Shown: positions 35,269-44,540, counted from the first letter of the stretch. The stretch: 64,000 nt of DNA from Acetobacterium malicum subsp. dehalogenans DSM 11527 (GCF_000472665.1 NZ_AXAC01000005.1:1-64000), one strand, 5' to 3'. A program made the numbers and translations. The notes: generated by a model not told the origin, from the sequence alone.

Positions 35269-37068
35269 TCAACCCTTGGAAATGGAGCCAAATGGACAGG
35301 CTTCAATACAGGCACCACATTTAATACATTTTGCTGTATCAATGGTGTATGGTTTCTTCTTTTCACCGGTGATTGCATCGGCTGGACATTTTTTAGCACA
35401 GATTCCGCAACCCTTACAGGTATCTGGATCGATTGTGAAGTCTAACAGATGTTTACATACGCCAGCGGGACATTTTTTATCATTGATATGTGCTTCATAT
35501 TCATCACGGAAGTAGCGAATAGTTGACAGAACAGGGTTAGGAGCAGTTTGTCCCAAGCCGCAAAGTGCTGAAGCTTTGATCCCTACAGCCAGTTCTTCTA
35601 AGCGTTCGATATCGCCTTCGATCCCTTTACCGTCGCAGATCCGTTCCAGAATTTCTAACATTCTCTTGGTACCGATACGGCAAGGAGGACACTTACCACA
35701 GGATTCGTCCTGAGTAAAGTCAAGGAAGAAACGGGCAACGTCAACCATACAGTTGTCTTCGTCCATTACGATCAGTCCACCAGAACCCATCATGGAGCCG
35801 ATGGCAATCAGGTTATCATAATCAATTTTTGTATCTAATAAAGAAGCAGGGATACATCCGCCTGATGGTCCACCGGTTTGAGCCGCTTTGAAGGCTTTAC
35901 CGTTAGGAATACCACCACCGATTTCAAATACGATTTCTCTCAGGGTTGTGCCCATTGGGATTTCTAATAGACCGGTGTTGTTGATTTTTCCACCAAGTGC
36001 GAATACTTTTGTTCCTTTAGATTTTTCGGTTCCTACTGATGCAAACCATTCTGCGCCTTTTAAGATAATAGCAGGAATATTTGCATAGGTTTCAACGTTA
36101 TTTAAGACGGTTGGTTTTCCAAACAAACCTTTGTTAGCTGGGAATGGTGGACGTGGACGCGGTTCACCACGTTTACCTTCGATCGAGTTCATCAGTGCGG
36201 TTTCTTCACCACATACGAAAGCGCCGGCGCCTAAGCGAATTTCAAGGTCAAAAGCGAAATCGGTATCAAAGATGTTTTCGCCTAATAAACCATATTCTTT
36301 GGCCTGGTCAATCGCAATTTGGAGACGATTAACAGCGATTGGGTACTCAGCTCGGACATATACATAACCTTTAGCTGCGCCAACTGCAAAGCCTGCAATT
36401 GCCATCGCTTCGATTAATGCATGGGGATCTCCTTCTAATACAGATCGATCCATGAATGCACCGGGGTCACCCTCATCGGCGTTACATGCGACGTATTTTA
36501 CGCCATCTTCTGATACAGCGTCATGGGCAAACTGCCATTTAAGACCGGTTGGGAATCCTCCGCCCCCACGACCACGAAGACCGGAAGCTTTAACTTCATT
36601 AATAACGTCAACTGGTGTCATGGTTAACAGTACTTTTTCAAGTGCCATGTAACCGTCAAAGCCAATGTATTCATCAATGTTTTCTGGGTCAATAACGCCA
36701 CAATTTGCTAAAGCAATACGTTTTTGTTTCTTAAAGAATCCTAATTCGTTGATTGACAGTGGATGATGACCATCACCTTTTTCGGTGTAGATCAGGCGAT
36801 CCAAGGGACGACCTTTGACAAGGTGTTCTTCAACCATTTCTGGGATATCTGCTGCTTCAACACGGCTGTAGAAGGTACCTTCTGGGTAAACAATTACAAC
36901 GGGTCCCAGTTCACACAAACCAAAACAACCAGTTGCAACAACTTCAACTTCATCAAGGATATCGTGTTTTACTAATTCTTTTTTTAATTCTTTTACCAAT
37001 ATCATGGATCCTGAGGACGTACATCCTGTACCACCACAAATCAGTATCTGCGAACGTTTATATGCCAT
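35269..37068 (-). CDS. hydB: Electron-bifurcating hydrogenase NuoF-like flavoprotein subunit
   Basis: 599 residues: a thioredoxin-like [2Fe-2S] domain (ILICGGTGCTSSGS... GLCELGP), the NuoF FMN/NADH domain (LRGRGGGGFPTGLKW, CNADEGDPGAFMDR, GAGAYICGEE-type GAGAFVCGEETALM), an SLBB segment, the CGKCPPCRIGTKRM cluster motif and two C-terminal [4Fe-4S] motifs (CKGCGICAKKCP, CIKCGACIEACP). It binds NAD(H) and FMN and is the flavin site of bifurcation. Twenty bases lie between it and hydA1. GGAGGAG upstream of the ATG. Confidence 0.95.
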   Translation of the reverse strand: MAYKRSQILICGGTGCTSSGSMILVKELKKELVKHDILDEVEVVATGCFGLCELGPVVIVYPEGTFYSRVEAADIPEMVEEHLVKGRPLDRLIYTEKGDGHHPLSINELGFFKKQKRIALANCGVIDPENIDEYIGFDGYMALEKVLLTMTPVDVINEVKASGLRGRGGGGFPTGLKWQFAHDAVSEDGVKYVACNADEGDPGAFMDRSVLEGDPHALIEAMAIAGFAVGAAKGYVYVRAEYPIAVNRLQIAIDQAKEYGLLGENIFDTDFAFDLEIRLGAGAFVCGEETALMNSIEGKRGEPRPRPPFPANKGLFGKPTVLNNVETYANIPAIILKGAEWFASVGTEKSKGTKVFALGGKINNTGLLEIPMGTTLREIVFEIGGGIPNGKAFKAAQTGGPSGGCIPASLLDTKIDYDNLIAIGSMMGSGGLIVMDEDNCMVDVARFFLDFTQDESCGKCPPCRIGTKRMLEILERICDGKGIEGDIERLEELAVGIKASALCGLGQTAPNPVLSTIRYFRDEYEAHINDKKCPAGVCKHLLDFTIDPDTCKGCGICAKKCPADAITGEKKKPYTIDTAKCIKCGACIEACPFGSISKG

Positions 37069-37087
37069 CTGCTCTTCTCCTCCTCAA

Positions 37088-37486
37088 TTAACCCTTAACC
37101 GTTGGATCAATGACTTTACCATCAACCACAGTCATGGTATATTCATCGACCACTTTGCCTTGAGCCAAGTGTTCATCTACAACTCGTGCAACCTTTTCAG
37201 CGTTCATGTGCACATAGGTTACTTTTTCATTGTTGGCATCGTAAACTTCTACAATTGGTTCCAATCGACATGATCCGATACATCCGGTTTGCGCAACAGT
37301 AACGTCGACTAAACCTTTGGCATCCACTTCTTCCATCAATTTAACCATTACTGGTCGGGCGCCGGCAGCGATGCCACAGGTTGCCATTCCAACTACAACG
37401 CGGTAACCGTTTTTGCCGTGTCGTAAATTGATTTCGTTTAATTTTTTATCACGAATCGCTTTTAGTTCTGCTAAGGACTTTGCCAT
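37088..37486 (-). CDS. hydD: Thioredoxin-like [2Fe-2S] ferredoxin subunit of the hydrogenase
   Basis: 132 residues from the ATG at 37486 (GGAGG upstream), which overlaps the stop of the ATPase gene as TAATG. The fold is the [2Fe-2S] thioredoxin-like type (VVVGMATCGIAAGARPVM, VTVAQTGCIGSCRLEP). It corresponds in place and size to HydD of the A. woodii HydABCD complex, where it is a copurifying subunit; the letter is assigned from memory of that operon. It may pass electrons between HydB and HydA1 or stabilise the complex. Confidence 0.8.
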   Translation of the reverse strand: MAKSLAELKAIRDKKLNEINLRHGKNGYRVVVGMATCGIAAGARPVMVKLMEEVDAKGLVDVTVAQTGCIGSCRLEPIVEVYDANNEKVTYVHMNAEKVARVVDEHLAQGKVVDEYTMTVVDGKVIDPTVKG

Positions 37487-38043
37487 TATTTTTCCTCCAT
37501 AATTTCTTGAATTTCTTTTAGACCCTCTGAAACAAACTCTCGAATCCAATTAAGAATTTCCGGTTCGTTTAAAGATTCAACTTCCAGGGTCTCTTTAATT
37601 TCTCGTGTATTAAAAACAAATAATTGGTTATTGCAGTTGTGTTCATAGCTAAGATCTGCCGCTCCAAAAGACATTACCATGGTGAGAATCGTATCTGCCA
37701 TATTCCCCAGGGGAGCACGGTCGATATGATCTCGCATGAAGGTTCCAACCACCTTTGTGCCAACACCTGGAGTTGAGCTTATCTCGAAATATCCGCCGCA
37801 TGCTTCCGCTGCTGCTTTGAATAGGGATAAACCCAGACCAACCCTACGGGTTGTTCGGGTCGTCACAAATGGATCGGTGATATTTTGAAGCCGGTCGGCC
37901 GGTATTCCGCACCCGTCATCTTCGATGATAATGGTGAGTTCATTGTTTGCCACGGATTCAATAATCACTAATTTAACAAGCTTTGCCTGTGCTCTGATGG
38001 AATTCTGGGTAATATCCAATATATGAAGGGACAATTCTTTCAT
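37486..38043 (-). CDS. hydE: Histidine-kinase-like ATPase of the hydrogenase operon
   Basis: 185 residues. A GHKL ATPase fold: N box (ITQNSIRAQAKLV), G1 box (EDDGCGIPADR) and G2 box (TRRVGLGLSLFKAAAE). There is no His phosphoacceptor, sensor or membrane segment, so it is an ATP-binding protein rather than a full two-component kinase. The same gene lies at this position in hydrogenase operons of other acetogens, but its product is not part of the purified complex as far as I recall. The symbol follows the A. woodii naming and is tentative. Coupled to the next gene by TAATG. Confidence 0.75.
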   Translation of the reverse strand: MKELSLHILDITQNSIRAQAKLVKLVIIESVANNELTIIIEDDGCGIPADRLQNITDPFVTTRTTRRVGLGLSLFKAAAEACGGYFEISSTPGVGTKVVGTFMRDHIDRAPLGNMADTILTMVMSFGAADLSYEHNCNNQLFVFNTREIKETLEVESLNEPEILNWIREFVSEGLKEIQEIMEEK

Positions 38044-38052
38044 AACTGATAA

Positions 38053-38523
38053 CTAGAATTTTTCTAGGATTCCTGGAATTTCATCTACGGTCAAACGTCC
38101 AAATACTTCTTCGTTAATCATCATTACTGGAGCTAAACCACATGCGCCAACACATCGTGTTGCATCAACTGACCATTTTCCATCTTCAGTTGTATCGCCA
38201 ACAGCTGTTCCCAGAATGCCATTAACCTTGTCAATAATTGGTTGGGCGCCTCTAACATAACAAGCAGTTCCCAAACAGATTCCAATTTTGTATTTACCTT
38301 TTGGTGTAAGAGTAAATTGTGAATAAAATGTTGCCACACCGTAGACTTCAGTTAAGGGAATTCCTAACTCATCTGCGATGGTTCCTTGTAGTTCAAGGGG
38401 TAAATAGCCGTACTTTTCTTGTGTTTCCTGCAGAATCTGCATTAAACAACCTGGTACTTCTCTGTGCTCAGCGACTATTGCCTTTACTACGTCCAAATTT
38501 TCAACTGGTATTAATTCAGCCAA
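38053..38523 (-). CDS. hydC: Electron-bifurcating hydrogenase NuoE-like [2Fe-2S] subunit
   Basis: 156 residues. NuoE family: LMQILQETQEKYGYLPLE, CLGTACYVRGAQ and DATRCVGACGLAPVMMI, giving the four cysteines of a [2Fe-2S] cluster. It starts with TTG at 38523, eight bases after AGGAGG; no better ATG exists. First gene of the hyd operon. A vegetative-like -10 and a 20-bp perfect palindrome lie 60-100 bases upstream. The weak start codon could set the ratio of subunits. Confidence 0.93.
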   Translation of the reverse strand: MAELIPVENLDVVKAIVAEHREVPGCLMQILQETQEKYGYLPLELQGTIADELGIPLTEVYGVATFYSQFTLTPKGKYKIGICLGTACYVRGAQPIIDKVNGILGTAVGDTTEDGKWSVDATRCVGACGLAPVMMINEEVFGRLTVDEIPGILEKF

Positions 38524-38590
38524 TTTTCAAACCTCCTAATTAAATCGTGCAAACCTTTACGCTTGTGATTGCATATTTTCTAACGAAGTC

Positions 38591-38620
38591 ATTATAACAC
38601 ATAACGAAATATTTCGTTAT
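38591..38620 (-). promoter_or_regulatory. hydC promoter with perfect palindromic operator
   Basis: TATAAT on the minus strand (38596-38591) sets the start near 38584, 60 bases before hydC. ATAACGAAATATTTCGTTAT (38601-38620) is a perfect 20-base palindrome centred near -26.5, in the spacer/-35 region. No good -35 hexamer is visible. Position fits a repressor; it does not match the Rex (TTGTGA) or Fur consensus. Confidence 0.7.
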
Positions 38621-38799
38621 ATTTATAACAGATAAATTTTTTACCCTTTTCGCCCCAATTTTTAATGAAAACCTTTAACTTTATCGATTTTTGAAGCAAA
38701 AATTCTACTCATTTGTTTTTTTAGTAAAAAAAGTGTAATAATTTTGCACAAAAAAACAGGTACTTCGAAAAATACCTGTAAAGTTCACGGCCAGCTACC

Positions 38800-38899
38800 G
38801 TACCGACCAATTGTTAATCTGTTGTTCGCTGCGGAATCGGACAGGTTTATCAACCTGTCCGCTCCGATGCGTACAACATGATGTAACAATTGTCGGTAC
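38800..38899 (-). repeat. Family A repeat, short form (copy 2)
   Basis: 100 bases, inverted relative to copy 1. Perfect inner hairpin GGACAGGTT-tatc-AACCTGTCC; ends GTACCGAC/GTCGGTAC. Confidence 0.88.
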
Positions 38900-38911
38900 T
38901 ACTTATTGAAT

Positions 38912-39655
38912 TTAACCCAAATAACCGATCAGCGTTTGTCGTTGCATATCCGGGAGTTCCAGAAAGTATTCCCGTTCAGCCATATCTTCTAATTGATGCG
39001 CGTCAGAGCCATGGATAAACTGATAGTCTTTGAAGAAGCGGAAGTTCTTCAGAACATTGTCGAATGTTTCTTTTTTTGAAACTTCACAGGTTTTTATATC
39101 CAAATCCAGGGGAATAAAACCCAGCGACGCCAGGATGCTGTAGGACTTTCGGTCGATATGAGCCGGCACCAGAATCCCGCCGAGATCGGTGACAATTTCC
39201 CAGAGTTTTTCGACACTGATATCCGTGGCCGAAATCAGAAGCTTGTCGACTTCGCCGATGATCTGATCGTTTTCGTCCATGATATACTGCGGTCCAAATA
39301 ATGCTTTTTCATTCATCACATCGGGCAAATGCTGATAAATGATCGCGTCCAATTTCAGGGCGGCTTCCAGGGTTGGCAAATAGGCTAGAATGTGGGCTTC
39401 TTCCCTGGTCGTGACTTCGATTCCGGGCAGAATGCAAATCCCTTTTTCCGTTTCTTTGGCCAGTTCTTTGGCCACCGCCATAACGGCAGGTAAATTCCTG
39501 GCGCTGTTATGATCGGTTACCGCAATAAAATCCAGTTCTTTAATGAGGGCCATATTCACAATGTTATTGGGGGTCATCTCTTCTTCTCCGCAGGGGGATA
39601 AGACCGAGTGGATGTGTAAATCTATGGCTACCTTATCCATTTTAGATGCCGGCAT
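38912..39655 (-). CDS. PHP-domain phosphoesterase of the sensory operon
   Basis: 247 residues (or 242 if it starts at the ATG at 39640, right behind the upstream stop). PHP motifs: IDLHIHSVLSPCGEEEMTP, AVTDHNSARN, PGIEVTTREEAHIL, VPAHIDRKSYS and IHGSDAHQLEDM; related to the TrpH/YciV type, which removes phosphate from short nucleic acids or 3',5'-bisphosphonucleosides. The start overlaps the DRTGG gene, so the two are translationally coupled. Its role in a redox-sensing operon is unclear; nucleotide signal breakdown is a possibility only. Confidence 0.82.
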   Translation of the reverse strand: MPASKMDKVAIDLHIHSVLSPCGEEEMTPNNIVNMALIKELDFIAVTDHNSARNLPAVMAVAKELAKETEKGICILPGIEVTTREEAHILAYLPTLEAALKLDAIIYQHLPDVMNEKALFGPQYIMDENDQIIGEVDKLLISATDISVEKLWEIVTDLGGILVPAHIDRKSYSILASLGFIPLDLDIKTCEVSKKETFDNVLKNFRFFKDYQFIHGSDAHQLEDMAEREYFLELPDMQRQTLIGYLG

Positions 39656-39974
39656 TTCCTAAAATTTTACAGACTTCGTAGGCGTTAAGACCGGTGGTAA
39701 GAATTGGGATATCCTCAATGATGGCGCGCTCCAGGGTACTTTCTTCCACTTCAGCACCTTCAGGAATAATAACGCAGGTCATTTCCAGCAAGGTGGCCAC
39801 GGCAATGATATTGACATGGGTCTGGATCGTCACCCAGGCGCAGCCATTGCCGGCATTGGCCATAACCCAGCTCAACAAGTCACCGACATAGCCACTTTTA
39901 ATGACCCCTTCAATTCCTACCTGAGGATTGAGACACTTGAATTCTTTGTTTTCTAATAATCCACTAACCTTCAT
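39642..39974 (-). CDS. DRTGG-domain protein (second copy)
   Basis: 110 residues, one DRTGG domain: a CBS-like alpha/beta fold with GYVGDLLSWVMANAG, TIQTHVNIIAVATLLEMTCVIIPEG and IPILTTGLNAYEVCKILG. Such domains may bind nucleotides; a single-domain form is common next to iron-only hydrogenase genes of clostridia. It is a distant relative of the protein at 41781-42131, so the operon contains two of these. AAAGGAG upstream. Confidence 0.8.
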   Translation of the reverse strand: MKVSGLLENKEFKCLNPQVGIEGVIKSGYVGDLLSWVMANAGNGCAWVTIQTHVNIIAVATLLEMTCVIIPEGAEVEESTLERAIIEDIPILTTGLNAYEVCKILGNAGI

Positions 39975-40005
39975 TCATATTCTCCTTTATGATTTTTTTC
40001 ATAAA

Positions 40006-41349
40006 CTAATCTTTTTTAATCAGGGGCTTTTCGGTGGGGTGTTCCACTTGTAAGAGTTCATTGGTTAAGACTGAGAGATCTCTGACCCGGTCTTTTAAGA
40101 CGAAAACGCAATCGATTTCTTTGGCTTTTCCGGCGACAATGTCTTCGGCCAGGGCCCGGCAGCCGGGGGCTCCGCAGGAACCACAGTCCAAACCAGGCAG
40201 TTTGCTTTCCAGCACTTCGATTTGTTTCATTTTTTCAATCGCCCGGTTGATGTCCTGATCCAGCGGTTCGGGACTTCTGGGCAGAATCCGTTCTTTGATA
40301 TGCATCATCCCGGAATTATATATATTTTTGACGTACTCGTCTGACATATGCACAATCGATGTCTGTTTCATTTTTTTGGCCCGATCCTGGATATACATTT
40401 TAGCCACATAATTATTTTCCACGGTCAGACAGCCGCCAACGCAACCGCCAATACAGGCCAGACCTTCAAAAAATTCGATGGTATCCAGTTTACCGCATTC
40501 AATTTCTTCGAGGACATTGATGACGTTTTGGATGCCATCCACATGAAGGACATTTTTATTTTTAAGATAATCACTTTCACCACCGGACAAGGCCCAGGTG
40601 CAGGATTCGGGGGTGGTATTATGAATCCCTTCCTGGATCGGACAACTGCCGATCAGACTGGCGAGATCGCTGTAAATATCTTTAATGGCAATGGCGCCAT
40701 CGATCTGATCGTATTTATCGTATTCGCTGGCGGCCGGATTATTAACCATGGTGGCCTTTGCCGCGCAGGGAGTGATGAAAAAAACACCGACATCACTGTT
40801 TTTATAGTTCCCCTCTTCTCTGATCCGTTTTCTGATCAGTCTGGCCGTCATCGCCATCGGTGATTTTAAGCGACAGACATTGCCGGTCAGCTCGGGAAAG
40901 CGTACCTGAATCAGCTTGACCACGGCCGGACAGGCTGATGAAATCAGCGGCCGTGGATAGCGTTTGGCATGGTATTCATACTTCAGCGCCTGACCAACGA
41001 TTTCAGCTCCATAGGCCACTTCCACCACCTCATCAAAGCCCAGAGCCTTAACTGCCGAAAGAATCTGATCGATGGAATACTTGGGCTTAAACTGACCGAT
41101 GATCGCCGGTGCTACCATGGCCACGGTGTATTCATAGTCGTCTTTCTTTGACAGCGGATCTGTTTTTGCCAGCTTGGCGTGATGGGGACAGATCCGAATA
41201 CACTCGCCGCAGTCAATGCATTTGGACTCGTTGATAATCGCTTTGCCGCCCCGTACCCGGATGGCTCCGGTGGGACAGCTTCTGAGACAGGTGGTACAGC
41301 CCAGACATTTTTCCTCATCAAGGTATACAGAATGAAGTAATTTTTCCAT
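40006..41349 (-). CDS. Hydrogenase-like iron-sulfur sensor protein (group C/D-type)
   Basis: 447 residues. Two N-terminal [4Fe-4S] motifs ([24 protein letters not shown]), an [FeFe]-hydrogenase large-subunit domain with altered H-cluster motifs (SSACPA instead of [24 protein letters not shown]), and a C-terminal FeS domain ([21 protein letters not shown]). The Cys ligands of the H-cluster seem kept while catalytic surroundings differ, as in putative sensory hydrogenases. No PAS domain. The operon partners (RsbW-like ATPase, DRTGG proteins) suggest that it senses H2 or ferredoxin redox state. GGTGA upstream. Confidence 0.82.
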   Translation of the reverse strand: MEKLLHSVYLDEEKCLGCTTCLRSCPTGAIRVRGGKAIINESKCIDCGECIRICPHHAKLAKTDPLSKKDDYEYTVAMVAPAIIGQFKPKYSIDQILSAVKALGFDEVVEVAYGAEIVGQALKYEYHAKRYPRPLISSACPAVVKLIQVRFPELTGNVCRLKSPMAMTARLIRKRIREEGNYKNSDVGVFFITPCAAKATMVNNPAASEYDKYDQIDGAIAIKDIYSDLASLIGSCPIQEGIHNTTPESCTWALSGGESDYLKNKNVLHVDGIQNVINVLEEIECGKLDTIEFFEGLACIGGCVGGCLTVENNYVAKMYIQDRAKKMKQTSIVHMSDEYVKNIYNSGMMHIKERILPRSPEPLDQDINRAIEKMKQIEVLESKLPGLDCGSCGAPGCRALAEDIVAGKAKEIDCVFVLKDRVRDLSVLTNELLQVEHPTEKPLIKKD

Positions 41350-41367
41350 ATGTCACCTTCTTCCTGT

Positions 41368-41784
41368 TTATACTAAAAATTTCATGACAATTTTTGTACC
41401 TTCTCCAATTTTTGAAGAAATCTGAAAATTGTCAGCATTGTTTTTCATATTCGGCAGGCCCATTCCCGCCCCGAAACCCATTTGCCGGACTTCATCCCCG
41501 GCCGTTGACCAACCGGCCGTCATCGCCAGATCGATATTCGCGATCCCCGGACCGGTATCTTCAATGGTCAGAACCAATTCTTCTTCGCCCACTTCCAGAA
41601 TGATTTTTCCGCCCGCTGAATGGATTGCCAAATTCATTTCACCTTCGTAACCGGCAATCGACACCTTCCTTATCACCTTATTGGAAATCCCCAACTGCTG
41701 GAGGGTCCGTTTGATTTTTCGTGAGGCTTCGCCGGCGGTATCAAAGTCTCCCCGTTCCACATCAAAGACGAGTTCGTAACTCAT
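41368..41784 (-). CDS. RsbW-like anti-sigma / serine kinase ATPase
   Basis: 138 residues, a GHKL ATPase: N box EGEMNLAIHSAGG, G1 box IEDTGPGIANIDLA and G2 box GFGAGMGLPNMK. It is the anti-sigma regulatory factor type, which binds a sigma factor or phosphorylates an anti-anti-sigma partner; neither is encoded next door. The start overlaps the DRTGG gene (ATGA). The hydrogenase-like sensor follows 18 bases downstream, so a signal-transducing complex with it is plausible. Confidence 0.83.
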   Translation of the reverse strand: MSYELVFDVERGDFDTAGEASRKIKRTLQQLGISNKVIRKVSIAGYEGEMNLAIHSAGGKIILEVGEEELVLTIEDTGPGIANIDLAMTAGWSTAGDEVRQMGFGAGMGLPNMKNNADNFQISSKIGEGTKIVMKFLV

Positions 41785-42131
41785 CTAAGGTGGGCTCCTT
41801 TAAGACCATTTTTATAGAGAATGCCACAGCATTCAAAAAGAATATATTTGGTGGACATAACCAGAAGATTGCGTTCTTTGGCCATCTCGATCATTTCCTG
41901 ACTGGGCATTTTATCTCTGACAAAGATGATACTGTTCATATTTGCCATATCGGCGGTATTCAGCACCTGCTTGTTGACCAGACCGGTGAGAAGAATGGCA
42001 TCTTCCCGGGCAAAGCACAGAACATCACTCATCAGATCACAGCCAAACCCGGACTGAACTTCTTCATCCAGGTGGCTCTCTCCGGATAATACAACAGCAT
42101 CGAGAAGGTCTCTTACCAGACTTAATTTCAT
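41781..42131 (-). CDS. DRTGG-domain protein (first copy)
   Basis: 116 residues, single DRTGG domain (GFGCDLMSDVLCFAREDAILLTG, NSIIFVRDKMPSQEMIEMA, STKYILFECCGILY). First gene of the five-gene operon that runs toward the hydrogenase. Overlaps the RsbW-like gene by four bases. AAAAGGAG site upstream. DRTGG domains occur in PTA and pyrophosphatase fusions, where they may sense adenine nucleotides. Confidence 0.82.
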   Translation of the reverse strand: MKLSLVRDLLDAVVLSGESHLDEEVQSGFGCDLMSDVLCFAREDAILLTGLVNKQVLNTADMANMNSIIFVRDKMPSQEMIEMAKERNLLVMSTKYILFECCGILYKNGLKGAHLR

Positions 42132-42162
42132 CGAAGGTTCTCCTTTTTTAGTTATTGCTATT

Positions 42163-42192
42163 ATTGTAAAGGATTTCTGCCAACTAAAGCAA
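42163..42192 (-). promoter_or_regulatory. Possible promoter of the sensory operon
   Basis: On the minus strand TTGCTT (42192-42187), 18 bases, TACAAT (42168-42163), about 30 bases before the DRTGG gene. Confidence 0.5.
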
Positions 42193-42230
42193 GGTGTTTA
42201 GGCGAAATTTTATATTTCTTTGGATAATTC

Positions 42231-44540
42231 TTACAGAATTATTTTATGATAGGGGGCACCCAATGATTTTAACAGCTTTTCTTCATCATCGTCACAGGTA
42301 AAAAGGATCACCTGACGTTTGCTGCTGAGTTCTGAAAGCAGTTTAAGAGCCTGGGTTTTTCGCTGTTTATCGTACCTCACAAAGGGTTCGTCCAGAATAA
42401 AGGGCATCTCATGACTGATCAGTTCGCCGATTCCATAGCGGAAGGCAAAATGAACCTGATCCATGGTGCCGGCACTTAATTGTTCGGCCTCCTTAAAATC
42501 TCCGCCGTTCGGATCGACCACCTTAAGTTTCATGGTTTCATCAATTTTCACCCCTTTATAATGCTGGGTGATGGTTTCCAGGATGTCACCGATATTTTTG
42601 TTCAGCTCTGGTGCCGACTCCAGATGACTGTCTTTCTGAATCGTCTCCAAGGCTTCCAGGGCGGCGTTACAGGCTTTGATTTCGGTATCAAAGGCCTGGA
42701 TTTGGGCATCCAGCGATTTAATGGTCTCCTGGATTTCCACCGGCAGGCCAATGCCATCGGTCAGGGCACTGTTTTCCCCTTCCAGCCGGGCTATTTCTTT
42801 GCCCAGACTTAACAACTCTTCCGATTTTGGTGAGGCTTTCTGCCAAACCGACTGTCCGTCATCGGTTTTACCGCCGTTGACGGTTTCCAGCAGATTCTCC
42901 AGCAGTTGCAGATTTCCGTTAAACCGGATTTTCAGTTCTTCCAGCTGCTGCGCTTTTTCGCAGCGTTCAGCATATTCGGCAATGTTCTTAACCTCGTATT
43001 GGGCCAGTTTTCGCTCAAGATCGCGCATGATTCCCCGACGCTGTTCAAAGAGCACCTCATAACCGGCCTGATGACGGGAATGCTGAATAATCAGCAATTC
43101 ACCTTCATTTTGCATCTGTTCCAGTTCTTTCTGGTTTCGGACTACTTTTTTATAGTAACTGTCAAAACCGGGTCCATCTTTTAACTGGTATTTAGCCAGT
43201 ATTTCTTCCTGGATCGGGATTAATTGTTTTTCCTTCAAGATTCTCCGTTTTTTAAGCGTTTCCGAGATGCCAAAGCTTAACCCGACGACCCCAACAATTG
43301 CCAGGGTCACGCCAACGGTTAATGACAGGTTTTCAATCCCCTGACTGGTACCCAGCAAGCCCATATTGGCTAATCCCACCAGCCCCATTCCCAGTAGCGC
43401 GACCAGCGCCGAAATGATGTTGATGATAACATTTGTTTTTTTATCGACTGCGGCGACTTCATCTTGTTCTTTTTTGAAAAGCTCGTAGTCTTCAGTAATC
43501 GCTTCGAGGGTGTGCCCTGCCAGGGAACTGCGTTTGGCTGCTTCTTTCTGGCGGATGGTTTTTAAATGATCCGAGGCATCAGCCATTTCCTTCTCAATAT
43601 AGTCCATCTGATCGCTGAGCCGGTCGGCTTGATTTGAGATTGCCTTTAAACCCTCCAGATTCTTGTAGTTGTAGTCTTCATAGATCTGGTCTTCTCTGAT
43701 TATTTTTGACAAGCGATTGTTTTCTTTTTCCAGTTTGTTGATTTTTTCATAGGACTGCAGCAGTTCTTTTTTTCGTTTGACCACTGATTCCTGGCTCAAA
43801 TAATCATTTTCGGTTTCGATGCGTTTCATCATCTTCTGATTGTGGGTAATCTTTTCCTGATTTTCAGCCACCTTAGCATAGGCTGCCTCGGCTTCTTTTA
43901 ATAATTGCTGAAGTTCGTCCCGTTCTCTGATAGCCGCACCGATTCTTGACTTACTTTGCCCGGACCGGCCGATGTTGCTCTTTTTTTCTTCCAGCCGTCT
44001 GGCAATTCCTTTAAAATTAATCTCAATGCCGCTGGAATTCTGCATCTCGATATAAGAATCCCGGATTTCGTCCTGACTGCCAGACTCATTATCATGGACC
44101 ATCTGGCGCATATTAACGGTGTTATTATAAATGACTGAGGTCATTCCCAGATTTCCCAATGGTAAATGCTGACGGATCACCCCGTCGTATTTAAATTGGT
44201 CGTTGATTATTTTTCCGGTGGTATTATCGTAAATAAACAACGAGTCTTTGGCTCTTAAAAAATTACGTTCCAGTCGGATTTCCCGGCCATCCACCTCATA
44301 AACCAGGGAACCGCTATAGTCAAATTGACCCCAGGGCATATATTTTTCGTATTCTTCGCTGTAGGTTTTCTTTTTTCGGTAGGGCTTGTAAAAACCGAAA
44401 AACATCCCCTGGATAAAGGTTTGAACGGTTGTTTTCCCGGCTTCGTTTGTTCCATAAACCAGATTGAGTCCGGGTTTCAACTCAAGCGTCTGATCTTTGA
44501 ATTTTCCAAAGGCTTTGATTGTCAGAGTTTTAATTCTCAT
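42231..44540 (-). CDS. SbcC/YhaN-like SMC-type ATPase
   Basis: 769 residues. Walker A (LVYGTNEAGKTTVQTFIQG) at the N-terminus and signature/Walker B (LSAGTMDQVHFAFRYGIGELI, FILDEPFVRYD) at the C-terminus enclose a long coiled coil. Two transmembrane helices lie in the middle (IINIISALVALLGMGLVGLAN, LSLTVGVTLAIVGVVGLSFGI), a feature of the YhaN branch rather than classical SbcC. It is coupled (ATGA overlap) to the SbcD/YhaO-like nuclease upstream; the pair probably processes DNA ends or hairpins at the membrane. Confidence 0.88.
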   Translation of the reverse strand: MRIKTLTIKAFGKFKDQTLELKPGLNLVYGTNEAGKTTVQTFIQGMFFGFYKPYRKKKTYSEEYEKYMPWGQFDYSGSLVYEVDGREIRLERNFLRAKDSLFIYDNTTGKIINDQFKYDGVIRQHLPLGNLGMTSVIYNNTVNMRQMVHDNESGSQDEIRDSYIEMQNSSGIEINFKGIARRLEEKKSNIGRSGQSKSRIGAAIRERDELQQLLKEAEAAYAKVAENQEKITHNQKMMKRIETENDYLSQESVVKRKKELLQSYEKINKLEKENNRLSKIIREDQIYEDYNYKNLEGLKAISNQADRLSDQMDYIEKEMADASDHLKTIRQKEAAKRSSLAGHTLEAITEDYELFKKEQDEVAAVDKKTNVIINIISALVALLGMGLVGLANMGLLGTSQGIENLSLTVGVTLAIVGVVGLSFGISETLKKRRILKEKQLIPIQEEILAKYQLKDGPGFDSYYKKVVRNQKELEQMQNEGELLIIQHSRHQAGYEVLFEQRRGIMRDLERKLAQYEVKNIAEYAERCEKAQQLEELKIRFNGNLQLLENLLETVNGGKTDDGQSVWQKASPKSEELLSLGKEIARLEGENSALTDGIGLPVEIQETIKSLDAQIQAFDTEIKACNAALEALETIQKDSHLESAPELNKNIGDILETITQHYKGVKIDETMKLKVVDPNGGDFKEAEQLSAGTMDQVHFAFRYGIGELISHEMPFILDEPFVRYDKQRKTQALKLLSELSSKRQVILFTCDDDEEKLLKSLGAPYHKIIL

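Larger units (their letters stand above)
38524..38911. other. hyd promoter region and repeat A2
   Basis: About 390 bases between hydC and the PHP gene, holding the palindromic promoter (38591-38620), AT-rich sequence and the family A repeat at 38800-38899. Confidence 0.7.

Noticed and set aside
38601-38620. hydC palindrome as a Rex site
   Set aside because: Rex sites read TTGTGA-N6-TCACAA; this sequence shares only the symmetry.
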